Below, in pieces: positions 32,523 to 40,565 of a stretch of 64,000 nucleotides of DNA. The notes below the pieces were generated by a model that was not told where the DNA came from, ran no database searches, and worked only from the letters and a program-made list of their open reading frames with translations. How positions within the stretch are numbered: the stretch's first letter is position 1; each line of letters opens with the position of its first letter. The DNA is from CAADGU01 sp964467705. Its GTDB lineage: Bacteria; Chloroflexota; Anaerolineae; Promineifilales; Promineifilaceae. Where the stretch lies: the NCBI GenBank assembly GCA_964467705.1, contig CAYXUZ010000011.1, positions 1 to 64,000 on the forward strand, in the 5' to 3' direction. Made by a program: the position numbers and the translations under genes.

Positions 32523-32982
32523 GGCGATTTAGCGCGCGGTCGGCCAGGCCAGGGCCAACCACCATCACCAGCGCGGCAATGGCCTTGCCGCGTTGGGTGA
32601 CGGCAAATACATCCGCGTACCCCACCGAAGCACAGGTAGCAATGTAATAAAACGAATCTATGTAGGTGTTGATTTTGGGGTTTTCCACCCGTTCAGCAGC
32701 ATAAAAGGCCGCTGCCGCTGCCCCCAAAAAGCCAAAGGCAGCTTCCATGGGATTGCCTTCTGCCCAAGTTAGAAAACGATCTTCCCAGGCGTCTCGCTGC
32801 TGAAAAAAAACGCCCAGATACGCCTGCACCTGCTCACCGGACACGCCCAACCAGACCTGTAACAGGTCAGACAAAGCTGTAGGTAGAGGCACGGCCGTGC
32901 CCCCTCCATTCCCTTTTTTTGTTGGCGGAAATAACTGATCTAAAGCTGCTTGCTGTTCTGAGGTCAACATGGCAATAGTCAC
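32509..32982 (-). CDS. Two-TM potassium-channel-like pore protein with altered selectivity filter
   Basis: This 157-residue protein has a helical soluble part (residues 1-70), a first membrane segment (about 78-96), then a pore-like segment. INTYIDSFYYIATCASVGYADVFAVTQRGKAIAALVMVVGPGLADRAL matches the ion-channel pattern in which the filter is normally T-V-G-Y-G-D; here it reads S-V-G-Y-A-D. The second helix is short. The Gly-to-Ala change argues against normal potassium selectivity. GTG 32982 overlaps the stop of the upstream PspA-like gene by four bases (GTGA), so the two are coupled. The gene is last in the NfeD/flotillin/PspA-like set. Its stop codon is supplied by a repeat element. Confidence 0.75.
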   Translation of the reverse strand: MTIAMLTSEQQAALDQLFPPTKKGNGGGTAVPLPTALSDLLQVWLGVSGEQVQAYLGVFFQQRDAWEDRFLTWAEGNPMEAAFGFLGAAAAAFYAAERVENPKINTYIDSFYYIATCASVGYADVFAVTQRGKAIAALVMVVGPGLADRALNRPVTR

Positions 32983-33497
32983 AACTCGGCATCTCGGCCC
33001 GCTGCCCGCACTTCCTCACGGGCAGCGGCCATATCTTCACGCCGGGCAATTTGCTCTTCGCGTTCGGCCAGTTCGTGGTGTAGGGTCACGGCCGTTTTGT
33101 CCAACTCCCGCTGTAGCGTTTGCATCTGTTCCCGCATTGCTACATTTTCCTCGCGTGCTTTCAAATGAGCAGATTGGCTCATAATCGCCGCCATTCGCTG
33201 TTGCAACCTGTCAATCTCAGCCTGTAAGGCAGCAATTGTCTGCCCAAACGCCCGGTGTTGTTCTTCCAGTTCAGCGGCATATGGTTGTCCCTGCGCTTGC
33301 GCTGTGCGCCAGATGGCTTCGGCCTGCTTTTCACGGGTCAGCGCCAGCGCCAACTCATTTTTCAAGGCATCCAACCGCTTTTGGGCTTGCTGAATATGGG
33401 CAGCAGTAGGGTCAGGCACGGCCGTGTCCGATTCTTCGCTAAAGAGATCAGTCACGGCCGTTTGCACCACCCGCCGCACCTTCGCCCACAATCCCAT
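32979..33497 (-). CDS. PspA/IM30-like coiled-coil protein
   Basis: This 172-residue protein starts M-G-L-W-A-K-V-R-R-V-V-Q-T-A-V-T-D-L-F, close to the amphipathic membrane-binding helix of PspA/IM30, and continues as a long charged coiled coil (about residues 30-165). It is shorter than PspA (about 220 residues), so it may be a PspA-like relative rather than the canonical stress protein. It lies between flotillin and the pore-like gene on the same strand, a context known for envelope-stress systems. ATG 33497 is used; no clear ribosome site is present because a repeat element fills the upstream spacer. Confidence 0.78.
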   Translation of the reverse strand: MGLWAKVRRVVQTAVTDLFSEESDTAVPDPTAAHIQQAQKRLDALKNELALALTREKQAEAIWRTAQAQGQPYAAELEEQHRAFGQTIAALQAEIDRLQQRMAAIMSQSAHLKAREENVAMREQMQTLQRELDKTAVTLHHELAEREEQIARREDMAAAREEVRAAGRDAEL

Positions 33498-33499
33498 GT

Positions 33500-33572
33500 C
33501 AATTACCAATGGTCAATGGTCAATTGCCAACTGACCGATTACCAATAACGGATTACCGATTACGGATTCCCC
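33500..33572. repeat. CGTAATCCG-family and TTGACCATTGG word element between flotillin and PspA-like genes
   Basis: Words TGGTCAATGGTCAATTG and CGGATTACCGATTACGG fill the 62-bp spacer. The flotillin stop (33560-33562) is read as CCG-TAA-TCGG within it. Confidence 0.75.
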
Positions 33573-35608
33573 GCCGTTGCCCGCAAGTAGAAATCGTCAA
33601 AGGGCAGGTCACGGATAATGGGGAGTTGGGACACGGCCGTTTGCGCTTTTTGCACGGCCGTATCATCCGGCAACTTTTCGCTCAACAATTGCAATGCCTC
33701 ACCCACCGTTTTGCCTTTCAACTTATTCACATTCAAATGCTGCTCCGCCTTCTGCACAATTTCCGGCACCAACAGCGCCAGTTCCGCCACATTTGTCCCC
33801 GCATTGGCCCCATTGGCCGCTTTGGTCAGGCTATCATCCCCGGTATTCCCCGTAACCCGGTTCAGCAACTGCTGGCCTGCTTCCAAGACCGGTGCAGGCG
33901 TATTCTTCAACACCTCGCCCAAGCCATCAGACAACGTGACCATGCGCAGCAGCGAGGCAGCGGCATTGGGATCACCAATCATCTTGATATTCATCGAGGC
34001 CAGCGCCTTCGCCAACGCTTCAGACTTCGCCACCTCAATCTGCACCTGCGCGTCCAACTGCAATTTCAAAATTTCCACGCGCTGCGCCACCCCGTCAAAG
34101 GCTGCCAACGCTTCCGCTTTGGCTTTGGCCCCTTCCGCTTCCGCCAACGCTCTGGCCTTCACGGCATCGGCCTCTTGCATCGCCGCTTCCGCCTTCGCCC
34201 GCAACACATCCGCATCCGCCAGACCAACGGCCGACGCCTGCGCTTTGGCCGCCTCGGCGCGCAGCTTTTCCGCTTCCGTCTCCGCCTGCGCCTGGGTGCG
34301 AATCGTTTCTGCCTGTTTCAGCGCCGCTTCGGCTTCGGCTGCCGCACGAGCTTTGAGGGCGGCTGCTTCCGCTTCCGCTTCGCGCTGTTTGCGCAGCGCT
34401 TCCAGTTCAATGCGGTTCTTTTGCTCAATCATTGCCTTTTGCGCTTCCCGCTCCGCCTGAATGGTACTGATTTTAGCTTCGCGCTGCGCCTGTTGGGTGG
34501 CTTCCACCGTTTTCACGGCCTGAGCTGCTTCTTCTCGTTTCGCCAGCACCAGCAGGCGCTCCTCTTCGGCTCGTTCGCGCTCTTGTTCCGCCTGCACCAG
34601 GGCAATCTGGCGCTGCTGGTCGGCCAGTTCCAATGTCTGGCGGCGGGTCAACTCGGTTGACATCACCTCTTGCTGGTTGCGCTCGTTTTGCACGGCCAGC
34701 TCTTGCGACTTCCCCATTTCTAGCAGGGCCACTGCCCGCTCTTTGGCAATCCGCGCCTGCTCCGATTTCTGCTCTTCTTCAAACACCTTTTGGTCAGCCT
34801 GCGCTTTCTCGGTAGCCTGCATGGTGCGCACTTCGCGCTCTTGTGTCGCTGCTGCCAGTGCCAGATCACGGTCCAGGTCTAACCGCTGGCGGGCCGTTTC
34901 CGTGTCCTTTTTCTTAATTTCAATCTCCATCTTGCGCTCGATGTCATTGCGCTCCCGTAGCGCCTGTTGGATCACTTGCGCGTTGGCGCGGGCCACCTGT
35001 GCGCCGAACACATCGTCGGTGCCAAAGGAGCCTTGCCGCGCCGCCCGCAGCGTGAGGATGGAGACGGATTCCAACGTCAGACCGTTTTCTTCCAGGTCAG
35101 CTTTGAGCCGGTTTTGCACTTCCTCGATGAACTTTTCTCGCTCTTGATGCAGGCTCATCAGGGTGAAAGTGGCGGCTACGTCGCGTAGCGCGCCGTCCAG
35201 TTTGGCGTCTACCAATTCTTTCACGGTAGCCCCATCCACCTGCTTGCCGCCAATGGTGCGGGCGGCGTCCACAATGCCGTCAATGGTGGGGCTGACTTTG
35301 ATGTAAAAGATAACCTTGATGTCGGCATATTGGGGATCAATGGTGAGCAGGGCGGTTTCGCCGGTACGCTCAATTTCGATGGCCATGGTGTTCAGGTCTA
35401 CCCAGGTGAATTCGTGAATGGTGCGGAAGACCCAACCGCCACCGTTCATCACGACTTTGGGCGGGGCGGTCGAGCGCCCCAGACCGCCGGTACGGACAAA
35501 GGCGCGGTTGGGCGGCGTCTTGACATAGGCGCGTAGGATAGAAAAGAACAGGATGATGCTAAACAGGACAGCCACAAAAATGATGGCGGCAGGGATTAAA
35601 ACTTGCAT
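33560..35608 (-). CDS. Flotillin/SPFH-family membrane scaffold (YqiK-like)
   Basis: This 682-residue protein has an N-terminal membrane anchor (VLIPAAIIFVAVLFSIILFFSIL), an SPFH/band-7 domain (about residues 35-200, with NRAFVRTGGLG and ALRDVAATFTLMSLHQEREKFIEEVQ), and a very long Ala/Glu/Lys-rich coiled coil (about 200-540). A mostly helical C-terminal part of about 140 residues follows. Flotillins organise membrane microdomains and oligomerise through the coiled coil. AGGAGG lies 5 nt before ATG 35608. The NfeD/YqiJ-like gene is 42 bp upstream on the same strand, and that gene pair is widely conserved. The stop codon lies in a CGTAATCCG-type element. Confidence 0.93.
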   Translation of the reverse strand: MQVLIPAAIIFVAVLFSIILFFSILRAYVKTPPNRAFVRTGGLGRSTAPPKVVMNGGGWVFRTIHEFTWVDLNTMAIEIERTGETALLTIDPQYADIKVIFYIKVSPTIDGIVDAARTIGGKQVDGATVKELVDAKLDGALRDVAATFTLMSLHQEREKFIEEVQNRLKADLEENGLTLESVSILTLRAARQGSFGTDDVFGAQVARANAQVIQQALRERNDIERKMEIEIKKKDTETARQRLDLDRDLALAAATQEREVRTMQATEKAQADQKVFEEEQKSEQARIAKERAVALLEMGKSQELAVQNERNQQEVMSTELTRRQTLELADQQRQIALVQAEQERERAEEERLLVLAKREEAAQAVKTVEATQQAQREAKISTIQAEREAQKAMIEQKNRIELEALRKQREAEAEAAALKARAAAEAEAALKQAETIRTQAQAETEAEKLRAEAAKAQASAVGLADADVLRAKAEAAMQEADAVKARALAEAEGAKAKAEALAAFDGVAQRVEILKLQLDAQVQIEVAKSEALAKALASMNIKMIGDPNAAASLLRMVTLSDGLGEVLKNTPAPVLEAGQQLLNRVTGNTGDDSLTKAANGANAGTNVAELALLVPEIVQKAEQHLNVNKLKGKTVGEALQLLSEKLPDDTAVQKAQTAVSQLPIIRDLPFDDFYLRATAGNP

Positions 35609-35650
35609 GGGTTCCTCCTATGTGGAAACAAGGCGATTTGGCAAATCGCG

Positions 35651-36355
35651 TTACGATTTTTTATCAATGGACACGGCCGTATACCGTTTTTTAGCCGCGT
35701 CATAATCCACCAGCACCACTTCTGACTTGCCGTCAATCGGCTCGTCGTCACCGGTTATGGCAAAGACGTTGATCAACGTGCCACCCTGGTCACGTACCCG
35801 TACCAAACCATATTTGCCATCCACACGCGGGCTGATGACTGCGCCACGCCGCCCCACTAACCCGGCAGCCGATGTGGCAGTGGTGTTGATAGACGGCAGG
35901 AGACGGCCGATTATTCGGGCCACACGAGATGAGATTAAACCACCAAAAATAAAGGCGAGGGGAAAGACCAACACCAGCCCCCAGGCTGGGTAACTGCCTA
36001 AAATGGTTTCTAGCAGGGTGTTGAGCGTCCAACCAATCACGGCCATACTGCCCAGTAAAACAACCAGTACAACCATCAATGGTGCCTTGCCTATGCCCAG
36101 AAAAGCCAATACAGACAGTGAATCAAAACCACCATCCGCATCAAGGTCGGCGTCTATGTCCACATCGGCGTCGGCATCAAAGTCAAGGTCTATGTCGGCG
36201 TCCAGATCGGCGTCAAAGTCGGCATCGAGGTCAGAATCACCATCTCCACCCAGGCCAATGAGTTGCAGCATCGCCAGGAGTCCACACACCAGCAGCATCA
36301 GCGTAAAGGGCAAGTTGTACCAACTAAACAGCGTAGGGAAGGTTTCGGTTAACAT
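35651..36355 (-). CDS. NfeD/YqiJ-like membrane protein with an aspartate-repeat loop
   Basis: This 234-residue protein has membrane segments at about residues 12-36, 85-110 and 120-145 and a C-terminal OB-fold of the NfeD type (about 160-230: LVGRRGAVISPRVDGKYGLVRVRD). It is the usual partner of flotillins. Between the first two segments is an unusual loop of about 35 residues of alternating Asp (D-L-D-A-D-F-D-A-D pattern), encoded by near-repeats of GACGCCGA/GTCGGC words. Such a loop should bind divalent cations. The DNA of this stretch is a simple-sequence tract that could vary in length. Confidence 0.88.
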   Translation of the reverse strand: MLTETFPTLFSWYNLPFTLMLLVCGLLAMLQLIGLGGDGDSDLDADFDADLDADIDLDFDADADVDIDADLDADGGFDSLSVLAFLGIGKAPLMVVLVVLLGSMAVIGWTLNTLLETILGSYPAWGLVLVFPLAFIFGGLISSRVARIIGRLLPSINTTATSAAGLVGRRGAVISPRVDGKYGLVRVRDQGGTLINVFAITGDDEPIDGKSEVVLVDYDAAKKRYTAVSIDKKS

Positions 36356-36429
36356 GGTGTGAACATTTTACCAGCAATTGTTACGCAGGTGTATACGGGA
36401 ACGGGGGATTTGCGGTTGTAACCGTGACG

Positions 36430-36494
36430 TGTAAGCCGTAATCCGAAGTCCGCTATCCGTAATCCGACAACGGATTACCGATTACGGATTACGA
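36430..36494. repeat. CGTAATCCG-family element at the 3' end of the delta'-like gene
   Basis: Words CCGTAATCCG and CGGATTACCGATTACGG form a dense inverted array. The stop codon of 36489-37505 is read as TCG-TAA-TCCG within it. Confidence 0.8.
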
Positions 36495-37505
36495 GGATAG
36501 ATAGGGATAGGCAAGGAACAGATTTTCGAGAACAAGACGGCCGTTTGCATTATGCTCCAACTGCCACAGGGCCAGGGTGGTTTGTTTGAGGCTGGCGAGT
36601 ACGGCCGTGTCCGATACATTATTTGCTGTCTGGCGAATGGCCTCTATCTGGTCAATGTTGGTAATATGGACACGAGTGCCGCCACTCTGCGCCAGTATGT
36701 TTACATCCCGCCACCAACTGACCCATGTTTGTAGCACGGCGGGCGCGGATTCCGGTTTGTTCGCCAGTTTGTCGGCCAGTTGGAAGCGGCGCACCCGGCT
36801 GCCCCCCAACGCCTCCTGCAACTGCGCCAGGTGAGTGGACCGTTCCTGTAACAAGGCGGGGTCTTGGGCCGCCCGCACGGCCCACCCCAGACGGCCGTCC
36901 GCCAGATGGGCCAGCAGTTCGGCTTTCTCTTCCTCTACCCGCCACTGGGTGGTCAGACTTTGTTCGATGAGTTCGGTGGGTAACGGCCGTAAATTAAGCG
37001 TGCGGCAGCGGGAAGAGATGGTGGGCAGCAACGTATCGGCATCTGTGGCCGTCAGGATGAGTACCACGCGGGGCGGTGGTTCTTCCAATGTTTTGAGGAA
37101 GGCATTGGACGCGCCAATGGTGGCCACATCAAACCGCTTGAGGATGGCTACTTTAAAACGGGCTTCATACGCGGAAAGGTTTAGCTCTTGCTGCAATTGG
37201 CGAATGGTTTCAATTTTCAGCGTTAGTTTGCCTCGCCCGCTCACTTCCGGCTCAACCAGGCGCACATCAGGATGACGGCCGTTGCCAATGAGCGTACAGG
37301 CGCGGCACAAATGGCCGGGTTGGCATGAGCCATCAGCTTCACCCGTGCAGTTGAGCGCCTGGGCAAAGGCGCGGGCCAGAGTGGTCATGCCCACCTGGTC
37401 GGGACCGGTGATGAGGTAGGCATGTCCGTTACGGCCGTGTACCAGACTTTCTCGCAACATTGTCACCGCCCACTCATGCCCGATTACGTTTTGCCAGTTG
37501 CTCAT
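36489..37505 (-). CDS. DNA polymerase III delta' subunit-like clamp-loader ATPase
   Basis: This 338-residue AAA+ protein has a zinc-ribbon cysteine set (NCTGEADGSC and HLCRAC, about residues 53-72) and helical clamp-loader C-terminal domain. The Walker A site reads GPDQVGMTTL, so the canonical Lys (GxxxxGK[ST]) is replaced by Met, as expected for a non-hydrolysing delta' subunit. T-L-E-E-P-P-P (about 139-145) and T-I-S-S-R-C-R-T (SRC motif, about 162-169) are the remaining hallmarks. It loads the sliding clamp in replication. The start is unsupported by a ribosome site but TAAAAT lies 7 nt upstream, suggesting a leaderless transcript. Confidence 0.92.
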   Translation of the reverse strand: MSNWQNVIGHEWAVTMLRESLVHGRNGHAYLITGPDQVGMTTLARAFAQALNCTGEADGSCQPGHLCRACTLIGNGRHPDVRLVEPEVSGRGKLTLKIETIRQLQQELNLSAYEARFKVAILKRFDVATIGASNAFLKTLEEPPPRVVLILTATDADTLLPTISSRCRTLNLRPLPTELIEQSLTTQWRVEEEKAELLAHLADGRLGWAVRAAQDPALLQERSTHLAQLQEALGGSRVRRFQLADKLANKPESAPAVLQTWVSWWRDVNILAQSGGTRVHITNIDQIEAIRQTANNVSDTAVLASLKQTTLALWQLEHNANGRLVLENLFLAYPYLSS

Positions 37506-37512
37506 ATATGCT

Positions 37513-37542
37513 ATTTTAGAGGCAAAGTAATGAATTGGGCAA
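37513..37542 (-). promoter_or_regulatory. Predicted leaderless promoter of the delta'-like gene
   Basis: On the minus strand TTGCCC (37537-37542), an 18-bp spacer and TAAAAT (37513-37518) end 7 nt before the ATG at 37505. Confidence 0.5.
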
Positions 37543-37650
37543 TTTGCTGTTTCTCTACTGCGGGTCTGCCTTGAATATCAATACCATTAGAAAGGGGTTT
37601 TGTACCCGGTAAGAAGCATGTAATAGTTTTGCCTCTTCACGTTATTCATA

Positions 37651-37679
37651 TTGACAAAAAGTTGTTCGTTTCCTATTAT
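37651..37679 (+). promoter_or_regulatory. Near-consensus promoter of 37727-38209
   Basis: TTGACA (37651-37656), a 17-bp spacer and TATTAT (37674-37679) predict a start near 37686 and a 40-nt leader. The 220-bp gap from 37506 contains no other feature I can support. Confidence 0.7.
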
Positions 37680-37726
37680 CTCCGTCTGATCTTATACTTG
37701 CTCATTTATTTTTGAAGAGGTTATAT

Positions 37727-38209
37727 ATGTTTATGACGACACTGATGGAAATTAGAGCGGGAGATGATATTATCGAGCATCTTCCCTTCAAGCCATATCG
37801 CAACTCAATTGAGCGGCGCGCCATGCAGTTTTTACCGGGGCCAGATGAGCCTCAATCAACCAATATCCAAACCCCCTGGGGTGAAACGTTGCTGTGCAAA
37901 TTTGGCGATTACATTGTGAGTGAAATGAATGCACCGAAAGATCGTTGGCCGGTAGATCGAGAGATTTTTGAGGCCAGTTATCTGGAATTAGAGCCAGGAA
38001 GTTATGTGAAACGGCCGTTGACTTATCTGGTTCCCTTGACCAACATCACAGCCGATCCCAATCAACAAGTGGTTATCTACACAATGGAAGGCCGTGTCAC
38101 CGTCCGCGCTGGAGATTTTTACCTGGCGCGGGGCATCCAGGGTGAAATTTGGCCCTACCCCAAAGACAAGGCCGAGACCAGCCTGATTCTGGCAGATTTT
38201 TTAGAATAA
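37727..38209 (+). CDS. Conserved-looking protein of unknown function
   Basis: This 160-residue soluble protein is rich in beta pattern and I do not recognise the family. It has TLLCKFGDYIVSEMN (about residues 57-71), a FGDYIV segment resembling PGDYI-type proteins. RPLTYLVPLTNITADP and VRAGDFYLARG follow. No signal peptide, membrane segment or catalytic motif is seen. ATG 37727 has GAAGAGG 8 nt upstream and a good promoter; a strong terminator follows. It is thus a single-gene unit. Confidence 0.78.
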   Translation: MFMTTLMEIRAGDDIIEHLPFKPYRNSIERRAMQFLPGPDEPQSTNIQTPWGETLLCKFGDYIVSEMNAPKDRWPVDREIFEASYLELEPGSYVKRPLTYLVPLTNITADPNQQVVIYTMEGRVTVRAGDFYLARGIQGEIWPYPKDKAETSLILADFLE

Positions 38210-38220
38210 CGACAACTACA

Positions 38221-38253
38221 AAAAAAGCCCGGTGTTATGCCGGGCTTTTTTTT
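38221..38253 (+). terminator. Strong bidirectional intrinsic terminator
   Basis: AAAAAAGCCCGG (38221-38232), a 7-nt loop and CCGGGC followed by T8 (38240-38253). The A-run on the left makes it work for the convergent gene 38264-40552 too. Confidence 0.92.
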
Positions 38254-38263
38254 GTTTATTTCC

Positions 38264-40552
38264 TCAAGACGCGGCTCGTGGCCGGTCAAATTTCGTGATG
38301 TTCAGGTGTTCCATCACGCCACCCATGTGTCGCATCTGGTTAACCATGTGATTTACCAACAACCCATCCATATCTTGCTGACCACTGGTATTTCCATCCC
38401 ACAGGGCAATCATTCTCACCCGGTCAATACCCAAAACAAGTGATGAGTAAAGCGCCCACCGGTTATTCCGCTCATACAAATTGTCTCCCTTTTTCACTTT
38501 GCCCAGGCGTTCCGGCTGGAAGCGGATGTTCACCAGAGGGTGATTACGCAGGGCATAATATCGCTCCACCCAACGCTCGCCACCGTAGCTAATAAATTGT
38601 TTGATATACAAGGGTTCTGCGTAAGGAAGGTAGATATTCACTTGTAGGCCACGCTCCAGGCAGCACTCAACAAAAATAATATCGCTGCCACAAGAGACGC
38701 CTGCGAGATATGCCCGGTCATTGGCGTCGGCTTTTGATTTGTCCAATGCATCGTTTATCTGTTTACGCACGGTGTCTTCAAGGTCGGATGGGAAGCGCTT
38801 GACGGCCCGGTCTGGGCGGTCCAACATGTGTCCAGTAAAAACGAAGGAGCGCACGGCCGTCGTCACGGCCGTTTTGCTCTGATCATCCACCAAATCATCT
38901 TTCTGAATGCGCGCCAATTCGGCCTGCAAGGTCTTCATGGCCGCATCCACATAAATCTCGCGCATGTCCAATGCTTTCAAAATCCTTAGCTGCTGCAATT
39001 CAGATTCTAAAAAGAAGGCATTTTTGCGGGTGGCCGTTAGCGCCTTCCGGTAAGCACGAATCACCTGGCGTGGCCGCTCGGCCGTCATAACCCGCAAATT
39101 TGCCAATGAAACCAATGTCCAATAATCGCTGGTCTCGTTCTGAATACGAGCCTCCAGAGAAAAGGTTAGCGCCCCCACCAGACTGGGTAGCGTCTCCCGC
39201 ACGGCCGTGATCTCCGGGTCTGGGTCTTCCTTATCGTCAAACTCATCAGCCAGTTTCACCAGAATCGTAGCCAAAGTATACGCATTCACCGCCGGATAAT
39301 ACTGGTTCAAATCCCAATAATACCCCCGCAAATAGGTCTGGTAAGACATCAACAACCAATGGTAACTCTCAAACGCTTCCTGCAATCGCTGCCGGTCATC
39401 GGCCGTGTTGATCCAGGACTCCATCCACATGTCCTTATAGATGCGCCCCAGGTAAGCGATTGCTTCCGTATCGTGCGGATCATCTGCCAACAAGGTTTCC
39501 AGTTTCACAATCGCTTCATCCACCCGGCCCAACCTGTTCAGAAAATAAGCCTCTTGCCGTCGAAAGTCTGCATTGTTGTTGTTGATTTCCAATCCCTGGC
39601 GATATTGTTGCAGCGCTAATTCATCCCGCCCCATGCTGCGTAGCGCGCGCCCCGCTTCGGCTACCGCCTCCTCCTTGATGAGCGGATTGCTAATCTCTTC
39701 TGTAAGCACCAGAATATCGCCAATACGCTTTTCCCGCTGGGCAATGGTCACGCGCTCTCTCCATTCGTTATATTCGCGCCAAAATCCGGTAGCTAATGGC
39801 GTGCGCAGGGTACTCCGGTCGGCTTCCGCCAGACCAGTAAGCAGATTAAAGATGGGGCTGTGAATGGCTTCGGCATCCGAGGCATACGTGTCGCGGCAGA
39901 CACGAGCAATAGCCTGCCGATCTTTCTCCAGAAATTCGGGGTCGGGCACACCGTCCGCATTGGTATGGTAGGGGATGGTACGCACGTTGAAAATGTCAAA
40001 CGGCATGTAAGCACGCCCTGATTGGATATGCACGACACCCCGTTTCCGAAAAGCATGGCGTACCCCCAATTCATAAAAGACATTGGCGTTATCAATGCTC
40101 ATATCGGCAATGACCAGATCAGCCAGCAGCAATTCCTGAAACATGTCGGTGAGAATATCGCCGCTGACGGTTTCTTCATCAGCGCGGAAGGCTTCAAAGC
40201 CAGCTTCTTCCAGAACCGGTTTGATGAGGTCGGCATAAATAGCATTAAAATCAAGTGTCTGCCCCTCAAACCCTTTCTTCTTACCAAAGGGCATCACTAC
40301 AAAGGCGTGGGGACGAGAAGTTGGCCCTTTGTCATCCATTTTGTGCGTTTCTTCAAAGAGTTCTTGTAACGATGTTTCAGTTTCTTCAACTGGCTGTGGT
40401 AAGCTGGCTTTTGCCTGCCCTGCTAGCGTGGCCTGGGCGGGGGGCTGAGTGACAGTAGTGGTTGGTGTAGCCTGTTTTTTGCGCACGGCCGTGCCCTTCC
40501 CATTGGCGCCTTCTGCAATTTGCAATGTGGATTCCTTTGTGTCATCTACCAT
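38264..40552 (-). CDS. NDT/TIR-like domain - TPR (TRAFs-binding-like) - SLOG-like protein
   Basis: This 762-residue protein has three regions. Residues 80-200 contain HAFVVMPFGKK, then LADLVIADMSIDNANVFYELGVRHAF (Y-E-L-G at about 160-163), a pattern of the nucleoside deoxyribosyltransferase/TIR-like fold that cleaves nucleosides or NAD. Residues 260-560 contain TPR repeats (RALRSMGRDELALQQYRQGLE, RRQEAYFLNRLGRVDEAIVKL) like the TRAFs-binding domain of bacterial signalling proteins. Residues 590-762 contain VFTGHMLDRPDR, YLAGVSCGSDIIFVE and VNIYLPYAE, resembling SLOG-family nucleotide-binding domains. GGAGG lies 7 nt before ATG 40552, 13 nt after the SLATT-like gene. I infer a nucleotide-sensing or NAD-processing signalling protein; no activity is proven. 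Confidence 0.82.
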   Translation of the reverse strand: MVDDTKESTLQIAEGANGKGTAVRKKQATPTTTVTQPPAQATLAGQAKASLPQPVEETETSLQELFEETHKMDDKGPTSRPHAFVVMPFGKKKGFEGQTLDFNAIYADLIKPVLEEAGFEAFRADEETVSGDILTDMFQELLLADLVIADMSIDNANVFYELGVRHAFRKRGVVHIQSGRAYMPFDIFNVRTIPYHTNADGVPDPEFLEKDRQAIARVCRDTYASDAEAIHSPIFNLLTGLAEADRSTLRTPLATGFWREYNEWRERVTIAQREKRIGDILVLTEEISNPLIKEEAVAEAGRALRSMGRDELALQQYRQGLEINNNNADFRRQEAYFLNRLGRVDEAIVKLETLLADDPHDTEAIAYLGRIYKDMWMESWINTADDRQRLQEAFESYHWLLMSYQTYLRGYYWDLNQYYPAVNAYTLATILVKLADEFDDKEDPDPEITAVRETLPSLVGALTFSLEARIQNETSDYWTLVSLANLRVMTAERPRQVIRAYRKALTATRKNAFFLESELQQLRILKALDMREIYVDAAMKTLQAELARIQKDDLVDDQSKTAVTTAVRSFVFTGHMLDRPDRAVKRFPSDLEDTVRKQINDALDKSKADANDRAYLAGVSCGSDIIFVECCLERGLQVNIYLPYAEPLYIKQFISYGGERWVERYYALRNHPLVNIRFQPERLGKVKKGDNLYERNNRWALYSSLVLGIDRVRMIALWDGNTSGQQDMDGLLVNHMVNQMRHMGGVMEHLNITKFDRPRAAS

Positions 40553-40565
40553 AAGGTTGCCTCCA

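Noticed and set aside
35330..36362. Plus-strand frames of Ser/Arg-rich peptide over the flotillin and NfeD-like genes
   Set aside because: These are shadows of the Asp and Ala/Glu repeats.
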